This document shows positions 38,619 to 48,690 of a stretch of 64,000 nucleotides of DNA, one piece after another (within the stretch, counting starts at the first letter, position 1; each line of letters opens with the position of its first letter). The stretch is taken from contig NZ_AP022620.1 of the NCBI RefSeq assembly GCF_010731855.1, positions 310,001-374,000 on the forward strand, read 5' to 3'. The notes under the pieces are model-generated. The model was not told where the DNA came from. It saw only the letters and a list, made by a program, of their open reading frames with translations, and made no database searches. The position numbers and the translations under genes are program-made. This stretch comes from Mycolicibacterium anyangense (lineage in GTDB: Bacteria > Actinomycetota > Actinomycetes > Mycobacteriales > Mycobacteriaceae).

Positions 38619-38700
38619 ATGGTGTGAGTTGCGGAAGTGACCCAAAGTCTTGCGTCCACTCTCGGCGCAGGACGCCTGCCAGGAGGACGTAGGAAGACTC

Positions 38701-39495
38701 ATGACGAACATCGTGGTCCTGATCAAACAGGTCCCAGACACGTGGTCCGAGCGCAAGCTCTCCGACGGTGACTACACCCTTGACCGTGACGCCGCCGACG
38801 CCGTGCTGGACGAGATCAACGAGCGCGCAGTTGAAGAAGCGCTGCTCATCAAGGAGAAGGAAGGCGACGCCGCCGGCACCGTGACCGTGCTGACCGCCGG
38901 TCCCGAGCGCGCCACCGAGGCCATCCGCAAGGCGCTGTCCATGGGTGCCGACAAGGCCGTACACCTGCTCGATCCGGGCCTGCACGGCTCCGACATGGTC
39001 CAGACCGGCTGGGCCCTGGCCCGCGCGCTGGGCGCCATCGAGGGCACCGAGCTGGTCATCGCCGGAAACGAGGCCACCGACGGCACCGGCGGAGCCGTTC
39101 CGGCCATCATCGCCGAGTACCTGGGCCTGCCCCAGCTGACGCACCTGCGCAAGGTCACCGTCGAGGGCGGCAAGATCACCGGTGAGCGCGAGACTGACGA
39201 GGGTGTGTTCACCGTCGAGGCGTCGCTGCCCGCAGTGATCAGCGTCAACGAGAAGATCAACGAGCCTCGCTTCCCCTCCTTCAAGGGCATCATGGCCGCC
39301 AAGAAGAAGGAAGTGACCACCCTGACGCTGGCCGAGATCGGCGTCGAGGCCGACGAGGTCGGGCTGGCCAACGCCGGTTCGAAGGTCCTGGCCTCCACCC
39401 CGAAGCCGCCGAAGACCGCGGGCGAGAAGATCACCGACGAGGGCGAGGGCGGCAAGAAGATCGCCGAGTACCTCGTGGCGCAAAAGATCATCTAG
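38701..39495 (+). CDS. etfB: Electron transfer flavoprotein beta subunit
   Basis: A 264-residue protein (fixA/Rv3029c in M. tuberculosis). It begins TNIVVLIKQVPDTWSE and contains the EtfB signature VEGGKITGERETDEG and the AMP-binding core (AGNEATDGTGGAVP). With EtfA it moves electrons from acyl-CoA dehydrogenases to the respiratory chain through an ETF-menaquinone oxidoreductase. An AGGAGG site 12 bases upstream fixes the ATG at 38701, although the frame is open to 38650. It is co-transcribed with etfA after 39 bases. Confidence 0.96.
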   Translation: MTNIVVLIKQVPDTWSERKLSDGDYTLDRDAADAVLDEINERAVEEALLIKEKEGDAAGTVTVLTAGPERATEAIRKALSMGADKAVHLLDPGLHGSDMVQTGWALARALGAIEGTELVIAGNEATDGTGGAVPAIIAEYLGLPQLTHLRKVTVEGGKITGERETDEGVFTVEASLPAVISVNEKINEPRFPSFKGIMAAKKKEVTTLTLAEIGVEADEVGLANAGSKVLASTPKPPKTAGEKITDEGEGGKKIAEYLVAQKII

Positions 39496-39534
39496 AACAG
39501 ACCACCTAACGAGAACAAGAGGCGAACAACCGCT

Positions 39535-40491
39535 ATGGCTGAAGTACTGGTGCTCGTCGAGCACTCCGAAGGTGCGGTGAAGAAAGTCACCGCCGAGCTC
39601 ATCACCGCCGCCCGCACCCTGGGCGAGCCGTCCGCTGTCGTGGTCGGTGCTCCCGGCACCGCCGCCCCGCTGGTCGACGACCTGAAGGCCGCCGGCGCGG
39701 CCAAGATCTACGTCGCCGAGTCGGCCGACGCAGAGGGCTACCTGATCACCCCGTTCGTCGACGTGCTGGAGTCGCTGGTGGAGTCGGCCTCGCCGGCCGC
39801 CGTGCTGCTGGCTGCCAACGCCGACGGCAAGGAGATCGCAGGCCGGCTGGCCGCCCGGATCGGTTCGGGTGTGCTGTCCGACGTCGTCGAGGTCAAGGAG
39901 GGTGGCAAGGCCATCCACTCGATCTTCGGTGGCGCCTTCACCGTCGAGGCTCAGGTCAACGCTGAGGTGCCGGTGATCACCGTGCGCCCGGGCGCCGTCG
40001 AGGCTGCGCCTGCCGCAGGTGCCGGCGAGCAGGTCACCGTGGAGGTCCCGGCTCCGGCCGAGAACGCCACCAAGATCACCTCGCGTCAGCCCGCCGTCGC
40101 CGGCGATCGCCCGGAGCTCACCGAGGCCAGTGTGGTGGTTTCCGGCGGCCGTGGCGTCGGCAGCGCCGAAAAGTTCACCGTCGTCGAGGAGCTCGCCGAC
40201 TCGCTGGGCGGTGCCGTGGGCGCCTCCCGTGCGGCCGTCGACTCCGGCTACTACCCGGGCCAGTTCCAGGTGGGCCAGACCGGCAAGACCGTCTCGCCGC
40301 AGCTGTACATCGCGCTGGGCATCTCCGGAGCGATCCAGCACCGGGCCGGGATGCAGACGTCCAAGACGATCGTCGCGGTCAACAAGGACGAAGAGGCGCC
40401 GATCTTCGAGATCGCCGACTACGGCATCGTGGGAGACCTGTTCAACGTCACCCCGCAGCTGACCGAGGCCGTCAAGGCCCGCAAGGGCTGA
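39535..40491 (+). CDS. etfA: Electron transfer flavoprotein alpha subunit
   Basis: A 318-residue protein, the same length as M. tuberculosis FixB (Rv3028c). The N-terminal domain begins [15 protein letters not shown]; the C-terminal FAD domain has the EtfA signature [17 protein letters not shown] and the flavin loop [11 protein letters not shown]. The heterodimer EtfAB feeds electrons from beta-oxidation to menaquinone. A clear hairpin terminator ends the etfBA transcript at 40506-40548. Confidence 0.96.
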   Translation: MAEVLVLVEHSEGAVKKVTAELITAARTLGEPSAVVVGAPGTAAPLVDDLKAAGAAKIYVAESADAEGYLITPFVDVLESLVESASPAAVLLAANADGKEIAGRLAARIGSGVLSDVVEVKEGGKAIHSIFGGAFTVEAQVNAEVPVITVRPGAVEAAPAAGAGEQVTVEVPAPAENATKITSRQPAVAGDRPELTEASVVVSGGRGVGSAEKFTVVEELADSLGGAVGASRAAVDSGYYPGQFQVGQTGKTVSPQLYIALGISGAIQHRAGMQTSKTIVAVNKDEEAPIFEIADYGIVGDLFNVTPQLTEAVKARKG

Positions 40492-40505
40492 GCACGCTTC
40501 ACCGG

Positions 40506-40548
40506 AAAGCCCCGGGCACCCACCGTTAGCGGCGGGTCCCGGGGCTTT
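40506..40548 (+). terminator. Rho-independent-type terminator after etfBA
   Basis: An 11-bp perfect stem (AAAGCCCCGGG / CCCGGGGCTTT) lies 14 bases after the etfA stop and is followed by TCTGTTTCTATT. The A-stem-T layout is unusually good for a mycobacterium. Confidence 0.85.
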
Positions 40549-40631
40549 CTGTTTCTATTCGTCATCCAGAGTGCACGAACACGTCACGCACACGTTGGCC
40601 TCCCGCTGAACGCAACGGCGACCGTGCAGGC

Positions 40632-41468
40632 ATGAGCACTGCCTCTGTACTCATAGCCCCCGATCACGCCGAATCCGCCGCCCTGAGCGGCCCCCGCTAC
40701 ACGCTGCTGCTGACCAATGCCCCCGCACTCGTCGAGGAGGCCCAGCGACTGCGCCACCTAGTGTTCAGCACCGAGCCGGGATTCGCCCTGCCGGCCGGCG
40801 GGGACGGGGTGGCCGCCGATCTGGACGCCGACCGCTTCGATGAATTCTGCGATCACCTGCTGGTCCGTGAGGACATCAGCGGCGAGATCGTCGGCTGCTA
40901 CCGCATGCTGCCGCCGCCCGGCGCCATTGCCGCCGGAAGTCTTTACACGGCAACCGAATTCGACGTTTCCGCACTGGACGTACTACGACCCTCGCTGGTG
41001 GAGATGGGGCGTGCGGTGGTGCGCGGTGATCACCGCAACGGTGCAGTGGTGCTGCTGATGTGGGGCGGCATCCTGGCCTACCTCGACCGCAGCGGCTACG
41101 ACTACGTCACCGGGTGCGTCTCGGTGCCCACCCACGGCGACGGGGAACCCGGCAGCCACCTGCGCGGGGTGCGTGACTTCGTCCTGCGCCGCCACGCGGC
41201 CGCCCCGGAACTCACGGTCCGGCCCTACCGGCCGGTGGTGATCGACGGCCGCTCCCTCGACGACATCGACCCACCGAGCCGGCCCACCATCCCGCCGCTC
41301 ATGCGCGGCTACCTGCGGCTGGGCGCCAAAGTCTGCGGCGAACCCGCTCATGACCCGGACTTCGGCGTCGGCGACTTCCCGGCCCTGCTGGACAAACGTC
41401 AGGCCGACACCCGCTACCTGACCCGGCTGCGTTCGGTATCGGCGGCCGCCGAGTTGGGGATGGCCTGA
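40632..41468 (+). CDS. OlsB-like GNAT N-acyltransferase (Rv3027c type)
   Basis: A 278-residue protein of the acyl-homoserine-lactone-synthase/OlsB-like GNAT superfamily. Recognisable are EEAQRLRHLVFSTEPGFALP, DEFCDHLLVRE, EIVGCYRMLPP, and LVEMGRAVVRGDHRNGAVVLLMWGG, the ornithine-acyltransferase pattern. OlsB proteins N-acylate ornithine with a 3-hydroxy fatty acid. Its stop shares a base with the next gene's start (TGATG), and the next gene encodes a PlsC-type O-acyltransferase, so the pair resembles the OlsB/OlsA ornithine lipid route. Substrate assignment remains inference. Confidence 0.85.
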   Translation: MSTASVLIAPDHAESAALSGPRYTLLLTNAPALVEEAQRLRHLVFSTEPGFALPAGGDGVAADLDADRFDEFCDHLLVREDISGEIVGCYRMLPPPGAIAAGSLYTATEFDVSALDVLRPSLVEMGRAVVRGDHRNGAVVLLMWGGILAYLDRSGYDYVTGCVSVPTHGDGEPGSHLRGVRDFVLRRHAAAPELTVRPYRPVVIDGRSLDDIDPPSRPTIPPLMRGYLRLGAKVCGEPAHDPDFGVGDFPALLDKRQADTRYLTRLRSVSAAAELGMA

Positions 41469-42304
41469 TGAGCACCGTCGAACATGCCTGGCTGCCCAGG
41501 GCCAGCTGCGATGACAGCTGCGTGCGGGCCGGCAGCGGGACGCCGGGTGATCCGGTCCTGGCCACCCTGCGGCTGATCAGGCGTGTCGCCGCCGCGCTGT
41601 TGATGCTGCCCGCGTTGCCGCTGCTGGCGGTGCCGCTGCCGGGCCGCTCCCGGGTGCAGCGGCTGTACTGCCGGCTGTTCCTGCGCAGCTTGGGCGTGCG
41701 AATTACGTTGTCCGGCGGTCCCATTCGGAACCTGCGTGGAGTTCTAGTGGTGAGCGGTCACGTGTCGTGGGTGGACATCTTCGTGATCGGCTCGGTGCTG
41801 CCCGGCGCCTTCGTGGCCCGCGCGGACCTGATCGACTGGCCCGCGGTGGGGCTGGCCGCGCGCATCATGAAGATCATCCCGATCGACCGCGCCAGCCTGC
41901 GCCGGCTGCCGCACGTGGTGGCGGTAGTGGCCGAACGGCTGCGGCGCGGTCAGACCGTCGTGGCCTTCCCGGAAGGGACCACCTGGTGTGGGCTGGCCTA
42001 CGGGCCATTCCGTCCGGCGATGTTCCAAGCCGCGGTCGACTCCGGTCGCCCGGTGCAGCCGCTGCGGCTGACCTACCACCACCGCGACGGTCGGCCCTCG
42101 ACCCTGCCGGCGTTCATCGGCGACGACACGCTGTGGCAGTCGCTGAGCCGCACCGCCCGGACCAAGCTCACCGTGGTCGACGTGGACGTCGCCTCACTGG
42201 AGCTGCCCGGCACCTGCCGGCGGGAGCTGGCGGCGCGCTGCGAGGTGGCCGTGCGGGGCCGGATCACACCCCACTTCGAGCACACCCACGCGCTGGTTGG
42301 TTAG
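41468..42304 (+). CDS. PlsC-type lysophospholipid/lyso-ornithine-lipid O-acyltransferase (Rv3026c type)
   Basis: A 278-residue membrane-associated acyltransferase with one hydrophobic segment at residues about 30-50 (AAALLMLPALPLLAVPLPG). The catalytic HxxxxD is in SGHVSWVDIF, and the acceptor-binding FPEGTTW motif follows. It transfers an acyl chain to a lyso-lipid: lysophosphatidate in the classical case, lyso-ornithine lipid if it serves as OlsA for the coupled OlsB-like gene. The first 20 residues include four Trp/Cys/Asp-rich positions and no signal peptide. The pair is conserved in M. tuberculosis. Confidence 0.87.
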   Translation: MSTVEHAWLPRASCDDSCVRAGSGTPGDPVLATLRLIRRVAAALLMLPALPLLAVPLPGRSRVQRLYCRLFLRSLGVRITLSGGPIRNLRGVLVVSGHVSWVDIFVIGSVLPGAFVARADLIDWPAVGLAARIMKIIPIDRASLRRLPHVVAVVAERLRRGQTVVAFPEGTTWCGLAYGPFRPAMFQAAVDSGRPVQPLRLTYHHRDGRPSTLPAFIGDDTLWQSLSRTARTKLTVVDVDVASLELPGTCRRELAARCEVAVRGRITPHFEHTHALVG

Positions 42305-42361
42305 CGCCTGAGCTTCGTCGCGGACAGGTGGGCGCTGGCCTGCGGGTATCCTGGACAGGCC

Positions 42362-43567
42362 ATGAGCCTGACCGCTCCGGTCTACCTCGACCACGCCGCC
42401 ACCACCCCGATGCATCCCGCTGCCATCGAGGCGATGACCGCTGCCCTGGCCACCGTGGGCAACGCCTCCTCGTTGCACACCTCGGGACGAGACGCCCGGC
42501 GCCGGATGGAGGAGTCTCGGGAGAGCCTTGCGGCGCTGCTCGGCGCCCGTCCCTCGGAGATCATCTTCACCGCCGGCGGTACCGAGAGCGACAACCTCGC
42601 CGTCAAGGGCCTCTACTGGGCTCGTCGTGACGCCGACCCGCAGCGCACCCGCATCGTGACCACCGCGGTCGAACACCACGCGGTGCTCGACGCGGTCATC
42701 TGGCTGGCCGAGCACGAGGGCGCCGAGGTCACCTACCTGCCCACCGAAGCCGACGGTTCGGTGACACCGGCCGCGTTGCGTGAGGTGCTCGCCGAGCACG
42801 GGCCCCAGGTGGCCCTGGTCTCGATCATGTGGGCCAACAACGAGGTCGGCACCATCATGCCGATCAGCGAACTGGCCGCCGTGGCGGCCGAGTTCGAAGT
42901 CCCGATGCACTGCGATGCCGTGCAGGCCGTCGGGCAGATCCCGGTGCACTTCGGTGCAGCCGGGCTGTCGGCCATGAGCATCACCGCCCACAAGTTCGGC
43001 GGCCCCACCGGAGTGGGGGCGCTTTTCCTGCGCCGCGACGCCGCCTGTGTGCCGCTGCTGCACGGTGGCGGCCAGGAACGCGACGTCCGTTCGGGCACAC
43101 CCGATGTCGCGGGCGTGGTGGCGATGGCGGCCGCCGCCCGGATCGCCGTCGAGTCATTGGACGTCACCGCCGCGCGGCTGCGTGCCCTGCAGCAGCGACT
43201 GATCAACGGTGTGCTCGACACGATCGACGACACCCAGGTCAACGGTGCGCTGGGTGAGCGCCGGCTGCCCGGCAACACGCACTTCACGTTCCGCGGCTGC
43301 GAGGGTGATTCGTTGTTGATGTTGTTGGACGCCAACGGGATCGAATGTTCCACCGGTTCGGCGTGCACCGCCGGGGTGGCTCAGCCCTCGCACGTGCTGC
43401 TGGCGATGGGCGCCGATGCCGATGTCTCCCGTGGGTCGCTGCGGTTGTCGTTGGGGCACACCAGCACCGAGGCCGACGTCGACGCGGCGCTGCGGGTGCT
43501 GCCCGGCGCCGTCGAGCGGGCCCGGCAGGCCGCGCTGGCCAGTTCGACGCTGGGCGGTCTGCGATGA
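42362..43567 (+). CDS. iscS: Cysteine desulfurase
   Basis: A 401-residue class V aminotransferase-fold enzyme. It takes sulfur from cysteine and passes it on as a persulfide for Fe-S clusters and tRNA thiolation. The PLP lysine is Lys211 (TAHKFGG) and the catalytic cysteine Cys335 lies in [11 protein letters not shown], the loop of the IscS type. Its stop overlaps the mnmA start (ATGA), so the sulfur donor and the tRNA-thiolating enzyme are made together. The last 20 residues are alanine-rich as in mycobacterial homologues (393 in M. tuberculosis). Confidence 0.96.
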   Translation: MSLTAPVYLDHAATTPMHPAAIEAMTAALATVGNASSLHTSGRDARRRMEESRESLAALLGARPSEIIFTAGGTESDNLAVKGLYWARRDADPQRTRIVTTAVEHHAVLDAVIWLAEHEGAEVTYLPTEADGSVTPAALREVLAEHGPQVALVSIMWANNEVGTIMPISELAAVAAEFEVPMHCDAVQAVGQIPVHFGAAGLSAMSITAHKFGGPTGVGALFLRRDAACVPLLHGGGQERDVRSGTPDVAGVVAMAAAARIAVESLDVTAARLRALQQRLINGVLDTIDDTQVNGALGERRLPGNTHFTFRGCEGDSLLMLLDANGIECSTGSACTAGVAQPSHVLLAMGADADVSRGSLRLSLGHTSTEADVDAALRVLPGAVERARQAALASSTLGGLR

Positions 43568-44646
43568 GGGTGCTGGCCGCGATGAGCGGCGGGGTGGATT
43601 CGTCGGTCGCCGCCGCACGCATGGTCGACGCCGGCCACGAGGTGGTCGGTGTGCACCTCGCGCTGTCCAGCGCGCCTGGTGCACTGCGGACCGGCTCGCG
43701 CGGCTGCTGTTCGCGCGAGGACGCCGGTGACGCCCGTCGGGTGGCCGATGTCCTCGGAATACCTTTCTATGTCTGGGATTTCGCCGACCAGTTCAAGCAG
43801 GATGTGATCGACGATTTCGTCGAGTCCTATGCCCGCGGTGAAACACCGAACCCGTGCGTGCGGTGCAACGAGAAGATCAAGTTCTCTGCGCTGGCGGCCA
43901 GGGCCCTGGCGCTGGGCTTCGATGCGGTGGCCACCGGCCATTACGCGCGGCTCGAACACGGCCGGTTGCGTCGCGCCGTGGACGCCGACAAGGACCAGTC
44001 CTATGTGTTGGCCGTGCTGACCGCCACCCAACTGCGCCACGCCTTGTTCCCGATCGGTGACACCCCCAAGCCGCAGATCCGTGACGAGGCCGCCGAGCGC
44101 GGCCTGCCGGTGGCCCGCAAGGCCGATAGCCACGACATCTGCTTCATCCCGTCCGGGGACACCCGCGCCTTCCTGGGTGCCCGCATCGGCGTGCGCCGCG
44201 GGGCCGTGGTGGATGCCGGCGGCACCGTGCTCGCCGAGCACGATGGCGTGCACGGCTTCACCATCGGTCAGCGCAAGGGTCTCGGTATCGCCGGTCCCGG
44301 TCCGGACGGCGCACCGCGCTATGTCACCGAGATCGACGCCGACACCCAGACCGTGCGGGTCGGCGCGGCCGCCGATCTGCAAACCTGGGCCCTGACCGGC
44401 AAGCAGCCGGTGTTCACCTCCGGTGTGGCACCGCAGGGTCCGGTGGAGTGCGAGGTGCAGGTGCGCGCCCACGGCGGCATCGTGCCCGCGGTGGCCGAAC
44501 TGGTCGGGGAGGATGTGCAGGTGAGGCTGCGGGCTCCGTTGAACGGGGTGGCTGCTGGCCAGACGCTGGTGCTCTACCGGCCCGATCCGGCCGGCGACGA
44601 GGTCATCGGCAGCGCCACGATCGTCAACCGATCGCAATCCTGCTGA
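43564..44646 (+). CDS. mnmA: tRNA 2-thiouridylase MnmA
   Basis: A 360-residue enzyme that adds the 2-thio group to the wobble uridine of Lys, Glu and Gln tRNAs. The N-terminal PP-loop for ATP reads [12 protein letters not shown] (residues 6-17). The catalytic cysteines are Cys98 (NPCVRCN) and Cys193 ([10 protein letters not shown]), and the [11 protein letters not shown] region is also typical. The ATG at 43564 overlaps the iscS stop; the longer open frame upstream (43345) is not used. It is named trmU/mnmA in M. tuberculosis (Rv3024c). Confidence 0.97.
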   Translation: MRVLAAMSGGVDSSVAAARMVDAGHEVVGVHLALSSAPGALRTGSRGCCSREDAGDARRVADVLGIPFYVWDFADQFKQDVIDDFVESYARGETPNPCVRCNEKIKFSALAARALALGFDAVATGHYARLEHGRLRRAVDADKDQSYVLAVLTATQLRHALFPIGDTPKPQIRDEAAERGLPVARKADSHDICFIPSGDTRAFLGARIGVRRGAVVDAGGTVLAEHDGVHGFTIGQRKGLGIAGPGPDGAPRYVTEIDADTQTVRVGAAADLQTWALTGKQPVFTSGVAPQGPVECEVQVRAHGGIVPAVAELVGEDVQVRLRAPLNGVAAGQTLVLYRPDPAGDEVIGSATIVNRSQSC

Positions 44647-44719
44647 CGACGGTGCCCGCCGTCGGTCCCCCCGGGCCCCGGGTGCCAACCCTGCGTCGGG
44701 TGTCCAATACGGTTGCCCG

Positions 44720-45718
44720 ATGAATGTTTTCGCGGCGGCCACCGGCATCGGTTCCTGGCCCGGTTCGGCGCCGCGGGAAGCCGCCCAGATCGTGGTCGGT
44801 GAGCTGCATAGGCTGCCCCACCTGGTCGAGCTGCCCGCCCGCGGCGTGGGTGCGGACACCATCGGGCGGGCCGGTGCCCTGCTCATCGACATCGCCATCG
44901 ACACCGTGCCGCGTGGATACCGCATCACCGCCCGGCCCGGTGCGGTGGTGCGCCGGGCGACCAGCCTGCTCGACGAGGACATCGACGCGCTGGAGGAGGC
45001 CTGGGAGAAGGCCGGTGGGACAGGCTCGGGACGGCCGGTCAAGGTGCAGGCGCCGGGACCGATCACCCTAGCGGCCGGGCTGGAGTTGCCCAATGGGCAC
45101 CGCGCGATCACGGACGCCGGTGCCGTCCGTGACCTGACGTCCTCCTTGGCCGAAGGCGTAGGTCGACATCGGGCCGAGCTGGCGCGACGGCTAGGTACGA
45201 CCGTCGTGGTGCAGTTCGACGAGCCCATGCTGTCCTCCGCGCTGGCCGGACAGTTGACCGGGGTGACTGTGATGAACCCGGTGCATGCGGTCGATGAAGC
45301 GGTGGCTATCAGCCTGCTCGACGAGTGTGTTGTCGCTGCGGGTACGGATGTGGTGTTGCACAGCTGCGCAGCAGTGCCGTGGAAAGTGCTGCAGCGAAGC
45401 ATGATCCATGCCATCTCGGTGGATGCGAGTACGTTTGCGGAGACCGATCTGGATGGGCTCGGCGAGTTCCTGGACTCGGGCCGGGCGGTGGTGTTCGGCG
45501 TGGTACCGACGAGCACCCCGGCGAGCTGGCCGTCGGCCGAGGAGGTGGCTGAGACCGCGATTCGAATCATTGATCGAGTCGGCTTCTCCCGCAGTTCGGT
45601 ACGCGATCGAGTGGGCATCAGCCCCACCTGCGGGTTAGCCGGCGCGACCTCCTCATGGGCGCGTGCCGCAGTCAGCTTGTGTCAGCGTGGTGCCGATTTC
45701 GTCGCAGGGGCGTCCTGA
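44720..45718 (+). CDS. MetE/UROD-fold methionine-synthase-like protein (Rv3015c type)
   Basis: A 332-residue protein with the fold of cobalamin-independent methionine synthase C-terminal domain. The putative zinc ligands are in LHSCAAVP and SPTCGLAG, the usual His-x-Cys and final Cys positions; the N-terminus GIGSWPG also fits. It is much shorter than true MetE (about 750 residues), so it is not a stand-alone MetE. It may be a methyltransferase for another thiol. It follows mnmA after 73 bases and is present at the same place in M. tuberculosis. The catabolic island begins after it. Confidence 0.85.
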   Translation: MNVFAAATGIGSWPGSAPREAAQIVVGELHRLPHLVELPARGVGADTIGRAGALLIDIAIDTVPRGYRITARPGAVVRRATSLLDEDIDALEEAWEKAGGTGSGRPVKVQAPGPITLAAGLELPNGHRAITDAGAVRDLTSSLAEGVGRHRAELARRLGTTVVVQFDEPMLSSALAGQLTGVTVMNPVHAVDEAVAISLLDECVVAAGTDVVLHSCAAVPWKVLQRSMIHAISVDASTFAETDLDGLGEFLDSGRAVVFGVVPTSTPASWPSAEEVAETAIRIIDRVGFSRSSVRDRVGISPTCGLAGATSSWARAAVSLCQRGADFVAGAS

Positions 45719-45794
45719 GCGGACCACCGGAGTCGAAGGTGCCGGTCTTCGCGGCGCCTCGGACCAGTGGCTGATGAACGGCATCCCGTTGCTC

Positions 45795-48236
45795 TCAAGG
45801 GCTGCCCACGATGCTCTTCAGACGTAGTGTGGCGATGTCCTCATCTGACAAGCCGACTTCCCGGAGCACCGCGTCGGTGTGTTGGCCGATCGTGCATCCG
45901 CCATCGGCTTTGGTCGCGGACCTGGAAAACCGAGCCAACGGTGCAAGTCGGCGGTGATGACCGAAAATGGGACTGTCGGCCTCGACAGCGTAGCCGGCGT
46001 CGAAGTACGTATCGCTCTGCAGTAGCCGCTCCGGAATCGACTGAGCCACTTCGACGCAGCCGACGTCTTGTCCGGTCAGTTCCCGCTCCCATTCCAGTTT
46101 CGGCTTGGTGGCGAAGATGGCGGCTAGCAACTCGGCCAGATCCGCATCGTGTTGACCTCGCAATTCCGCGGTCGCGAAACGTTCATCACCGCCGATGTCC
46201 GCATACTGTGACAGCGCCTTCGCCAGGACGGGCCACTCTTCCGGTTGCGGAGCGGCGAGGAAGACCCAACCGTCGGAGGCCGGGTATGCACGGTAGAGCG
46301 CGTTGAGTCCGGTGAAGTCGTCGTTGACGACAGCTTCGGTTGGGGCGCCGGGGTATGTCGTGTTCAGATTGATCAGAGCTTGTTGGCTGCTGCCGAGCAT
46401 CGTCGCCGCCATGTTCGGGATGGTGATACCCCGTTTCTGCGCATAGATTCCGACGAGCAGAGCGGATGCCACTCCCAAGGCGGCGATACCGTCGGCCTGC
46501 ACCGTCGAGACGGCACCAGCTGCGAAAAGGGTTGCGGCCCGGCGGTGTATGTCCTCGATATCCCTGGGTGGCGCGGCCGCACCCCTGCTGTCGACCTGCG
46601 CCAAGCCGGATGCCGCGCCGATTGATGGTGCATATGCCGCTCGGTGCGCGAACGGGCCTTCTGTCCCATAGCCCGGCGCGTGGAGCACAACGATGTCGGG
46701 TTTGATCTTCCGAAGACTGTCTTCGTCGATCTTCGCGCGTTCGGCGGCACCGCCCCGGAAACACAGCAGCGCGACATCACTCATGGCAACCAGCTTGTAG
46801 ACAACTTCGAGGCCCTCGGGCTGGGTAAAGTCGATCGCGACGCTTTCTTTGCCTTGCAGGACTTTAGCCCCGCCGGCCTCGGGAAAGGCAAGCAGTTGGC
46901 GAATGTGATCACCCTCCAGTGGCTCAACCTTGATCACCCGTGCACCCAGATCGGTCAAGATCGTGGCCCCGTACGGTCCGGCGAACATCGTTCCGAACTC
47001 AAGGATGGTGATGCCAGCGAGTGGGAGCCCAACGGTGGGTGTGCCTGTCGTGTTGCACTCGCGCCGCTTGGGCAGTGGGGTGTCAGAATGTTCGCCGATG
47101 CCCGGGGCGCGACCTGGCTGCCTGAGAGGTTTCGTTCCAGAATGAATGAGCGTTGAAACTTGGCGAACGGGGCCGATTTTCGGGTCATCGACGGTTACGA
47201 CCCGATTCTCGTAGACCGTCTGAGGGTGGTCGAGGGACTCGGCGGGGCTACGAAACAACTCACCGCCGAGATCACGATTGTTGTCGAAGGCTTGCTGCCA
47301 CTCATCGAGACTGCGGCGGCCGACTCTCTCGATCATGATGTCCCACCACTGCGTGCGAAGCTCGGCAGTCGGAAGCATCGGAAATCCCTGCCATTTGGGA
47401 TTCGCAAGTTCTTCGAGAAGGTCGAGCTCCGTGAGCCACGCTTGCATGAGGCGCGGGGAGACTTGGGCGAATTGCAGCCACTTGTTGTCTGAGGTCGGGG
47501 CAGTCAGCAGTGCGTACAGCAGGTAGATCTGTGGACGTCCTTCATCGTCGAAGACAGTGTCCATTGGCAAATACGCGTCAGGATAGCGTTCAACGACTGT
47601 TTCATAGAACCAGTTGTACGGGTCCATGGCACCTATGCCGGTCACCAGATTGGATTCCACCACCTGTCCGACGCCGCTGTTCTCACGTTCGATCAATGCA
47701 GCCAGGATCGCCTGGACTGCAGCTTGCTGGGCGCCCCACGCCGAATAGGGCGCGCTGCAGAATGCCGGCCGCGGCGGTGACAGCAGACCTTGCTTGGATC
47801 GCATTACTCCGATCTTCGCGTCGACGAGGGCAGACCAGCCCTTGTAGTCGCGAAAGGGCCCCGTGGATCCCCAGCCGGTGATCGAGGCTGCCACGAGTTG
47901 CGGGCAGCGTCGGGTGATCTGATCGGAAGTCAGTCCGAGTCGCTCCGCCGCGGCAGGGCGCATCGTTGTGACCAGAACATCGGCAGATTCCAACAGGCTC
48001 CACAAGCGTTCTTGCCCAACATCATTCCGGATGTCCAGAGTTATGCTGCGTTTGTTCCGTAGAAGCGCCGGCCATCCTCGCAGTTGGCGCAGCGGACTTC
48101 CGTCCGGCGGCTCGACAAAGATGACCTCTGCGCCACAATCGGCGAGGAACTGACTTGCCTGAGCCCCGGCCAGCGTTGTCGAAAGATCAATGACGACGAC
48201 CCCGTCAAGTGGTGGAAGGGCTTCAGCGCCGGGCAT
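45795..48236 (-). CDS. Tandem-fused CaiB/BaiF (Frc-type) CoA-transferase
   Basis: An 813-residue protein containing two complete family III CoA-transferase domains: residues about 10-380 (LDGVVVIDLSTTLAGAQASQFLADCGA) and about 405-800 (LAGITILEFGTMFAGPYGATILTDLGA). It moves CoA between acyl-CoA and a free acid. A good AGGAG site sets the ATG at 48236; an upstream open frame to 48311 lacks homology. By eye, the position of the formate-CoA-transferase catalytic Asp is occupied by Ala in domain 2 (AYAPSIGAAS) and by Ser in domain 1 (GWSALVDAKIG, with Asp shifted by four), so the active-site arrangement is unclear. It closes the catabolic island and is convergent with the MetE-like gene. Confidence 0.88.
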   Translation of the reverse strand: MPGAEALPPLDGVVVIDLSTTLAGAQASQFLADCGAEVIFVEPPDGSPLRQLRGWPALLRNKRSITLDIRNDVGQERLWSLLESADVLVTTMRPAAAERLGLTSDQITRRCPQLVAASITGWGSTGPFRDYKGWSALVDAKIGVMRSKQGLLSPPRPAFCSAPYSAWGAQQAAVQAILAALIERENSGVGQVVESNLVTGIGAMDPYNWFYETVVERYPDAYLPMDTVFDDEGRPQIYLLYALLTAPTSDNKWLQFAQVSPRLMQAWLTELDLLEELANPKWQGFPMLPTAELRTQWWDIMIERVGRRSLDEWQQAFDNNRDLGGELFRSPAESLDHPQTVYENRVVTVDDPKIGPVRQVSTLIHSGTKPLRQPGRAPGIGEHSDTPLPKRRECNTTGTPTVGLPLAGITILEFGTMFAGPYGATILTDLGARVIKVEPLEGDHIRQLLAFPEAGGAKVLQGKESVAIDFTQPEGLEVVYKLVAMSDVALLCFRGGAAERAKIDEDSLRKIKPDIVVLHAPGYGTEGPFAHRAAYAPSIGAASGLAQVDSRGAAAPPRDIEDIHRRAATLFAAGAVSTVQADGIAALGVASALLVGIYAQKRGITIPNMAATMLGSSQQALINLNTTYPGAPTEAVVNDDFTGLNALYRAYPASDGWVFLAAPQPEEWPVLAKALSQYADIGGDERFATAELRGQHDADLAELLAAIFATKPKLEWERELTGQDVGCVEVAQSIPERLLQSDTYFDAGYAVEADSPIFGHHRRLAPLARFSRSATKADGGCTIGQHTDAVLREVGLSDEDIATLRLKSIVGSP

Positions 48237-48690
48237 CCGTTGCTCCTGTACGTAGTCTTGGCCGGGGCGATCTGTGCCACAGCTTGGGTTGATGTGTGAT
48301 GAGTGTCGCACTGGGGCGGTCCAGTGTCAATGAAAAATCTTGCCGGTATGAGCAACAGATGCGTTGCAACACAGGCGATTTCGAGACGTAGTCCGGGTCT
48401 GGCCCAAGTGCTGACGTGTCAGGATGTCAACACCCGACTGGTTGCTGTCCACCGGAGATGGGGCCGTGTGACGAAGACTCGTCGACCGAAGAATGCCCCT
48501 GAGGTCGGGTCGAGCTAATGATGTCGGTTGATCGACAGTCTATTTCAGATTCAGACGTGATCGTTCGGCAGTGCGTGAGAAGGATTCAATAGAGGTCAAT
48601 CAGAGGCGAACTCCTGCGGTAGATGTTCTACTTCCATGAAAATATTTGTCGCGCAGCGCCTTTGACTTCTTGCTTGCTGCTCAGAACTGG
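48237..48690. other. Gene-free region upstream of the CoA-transferase
   Basis: This 454-base stretch in the island contains no ORF I can support; a 71-codon frame at 48303-48518 lacks any recognisable signal. It reads less GC-rich than the backbone. It probably holds the CoA-transferase promoter. Two half-sites resembling the island operator (TGAAAA at about 48331 and 48636) are present without the opposing arm. Confidence 0.5.

Noticed and set aside
38572..40341. A 589-codon antisense frame over etfBA
   Set aside because: Opposite-strand shadow of two highly conserved genes; no family features.
43381..45627. A 748-codon open frame antisense to iscS, mnmA and the MetE-like gene
   Set aside because: Shadow frame of high-GC coding sequence; its translation has no motifs and covers three well-supported genes on the other strand.
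48303..48518. Possible small gene (71 codons) in the gap before the CoA-transferase
   Set aside because: No ribosome-binding site or coupling, and the composition is not convincing; left as non-coding.
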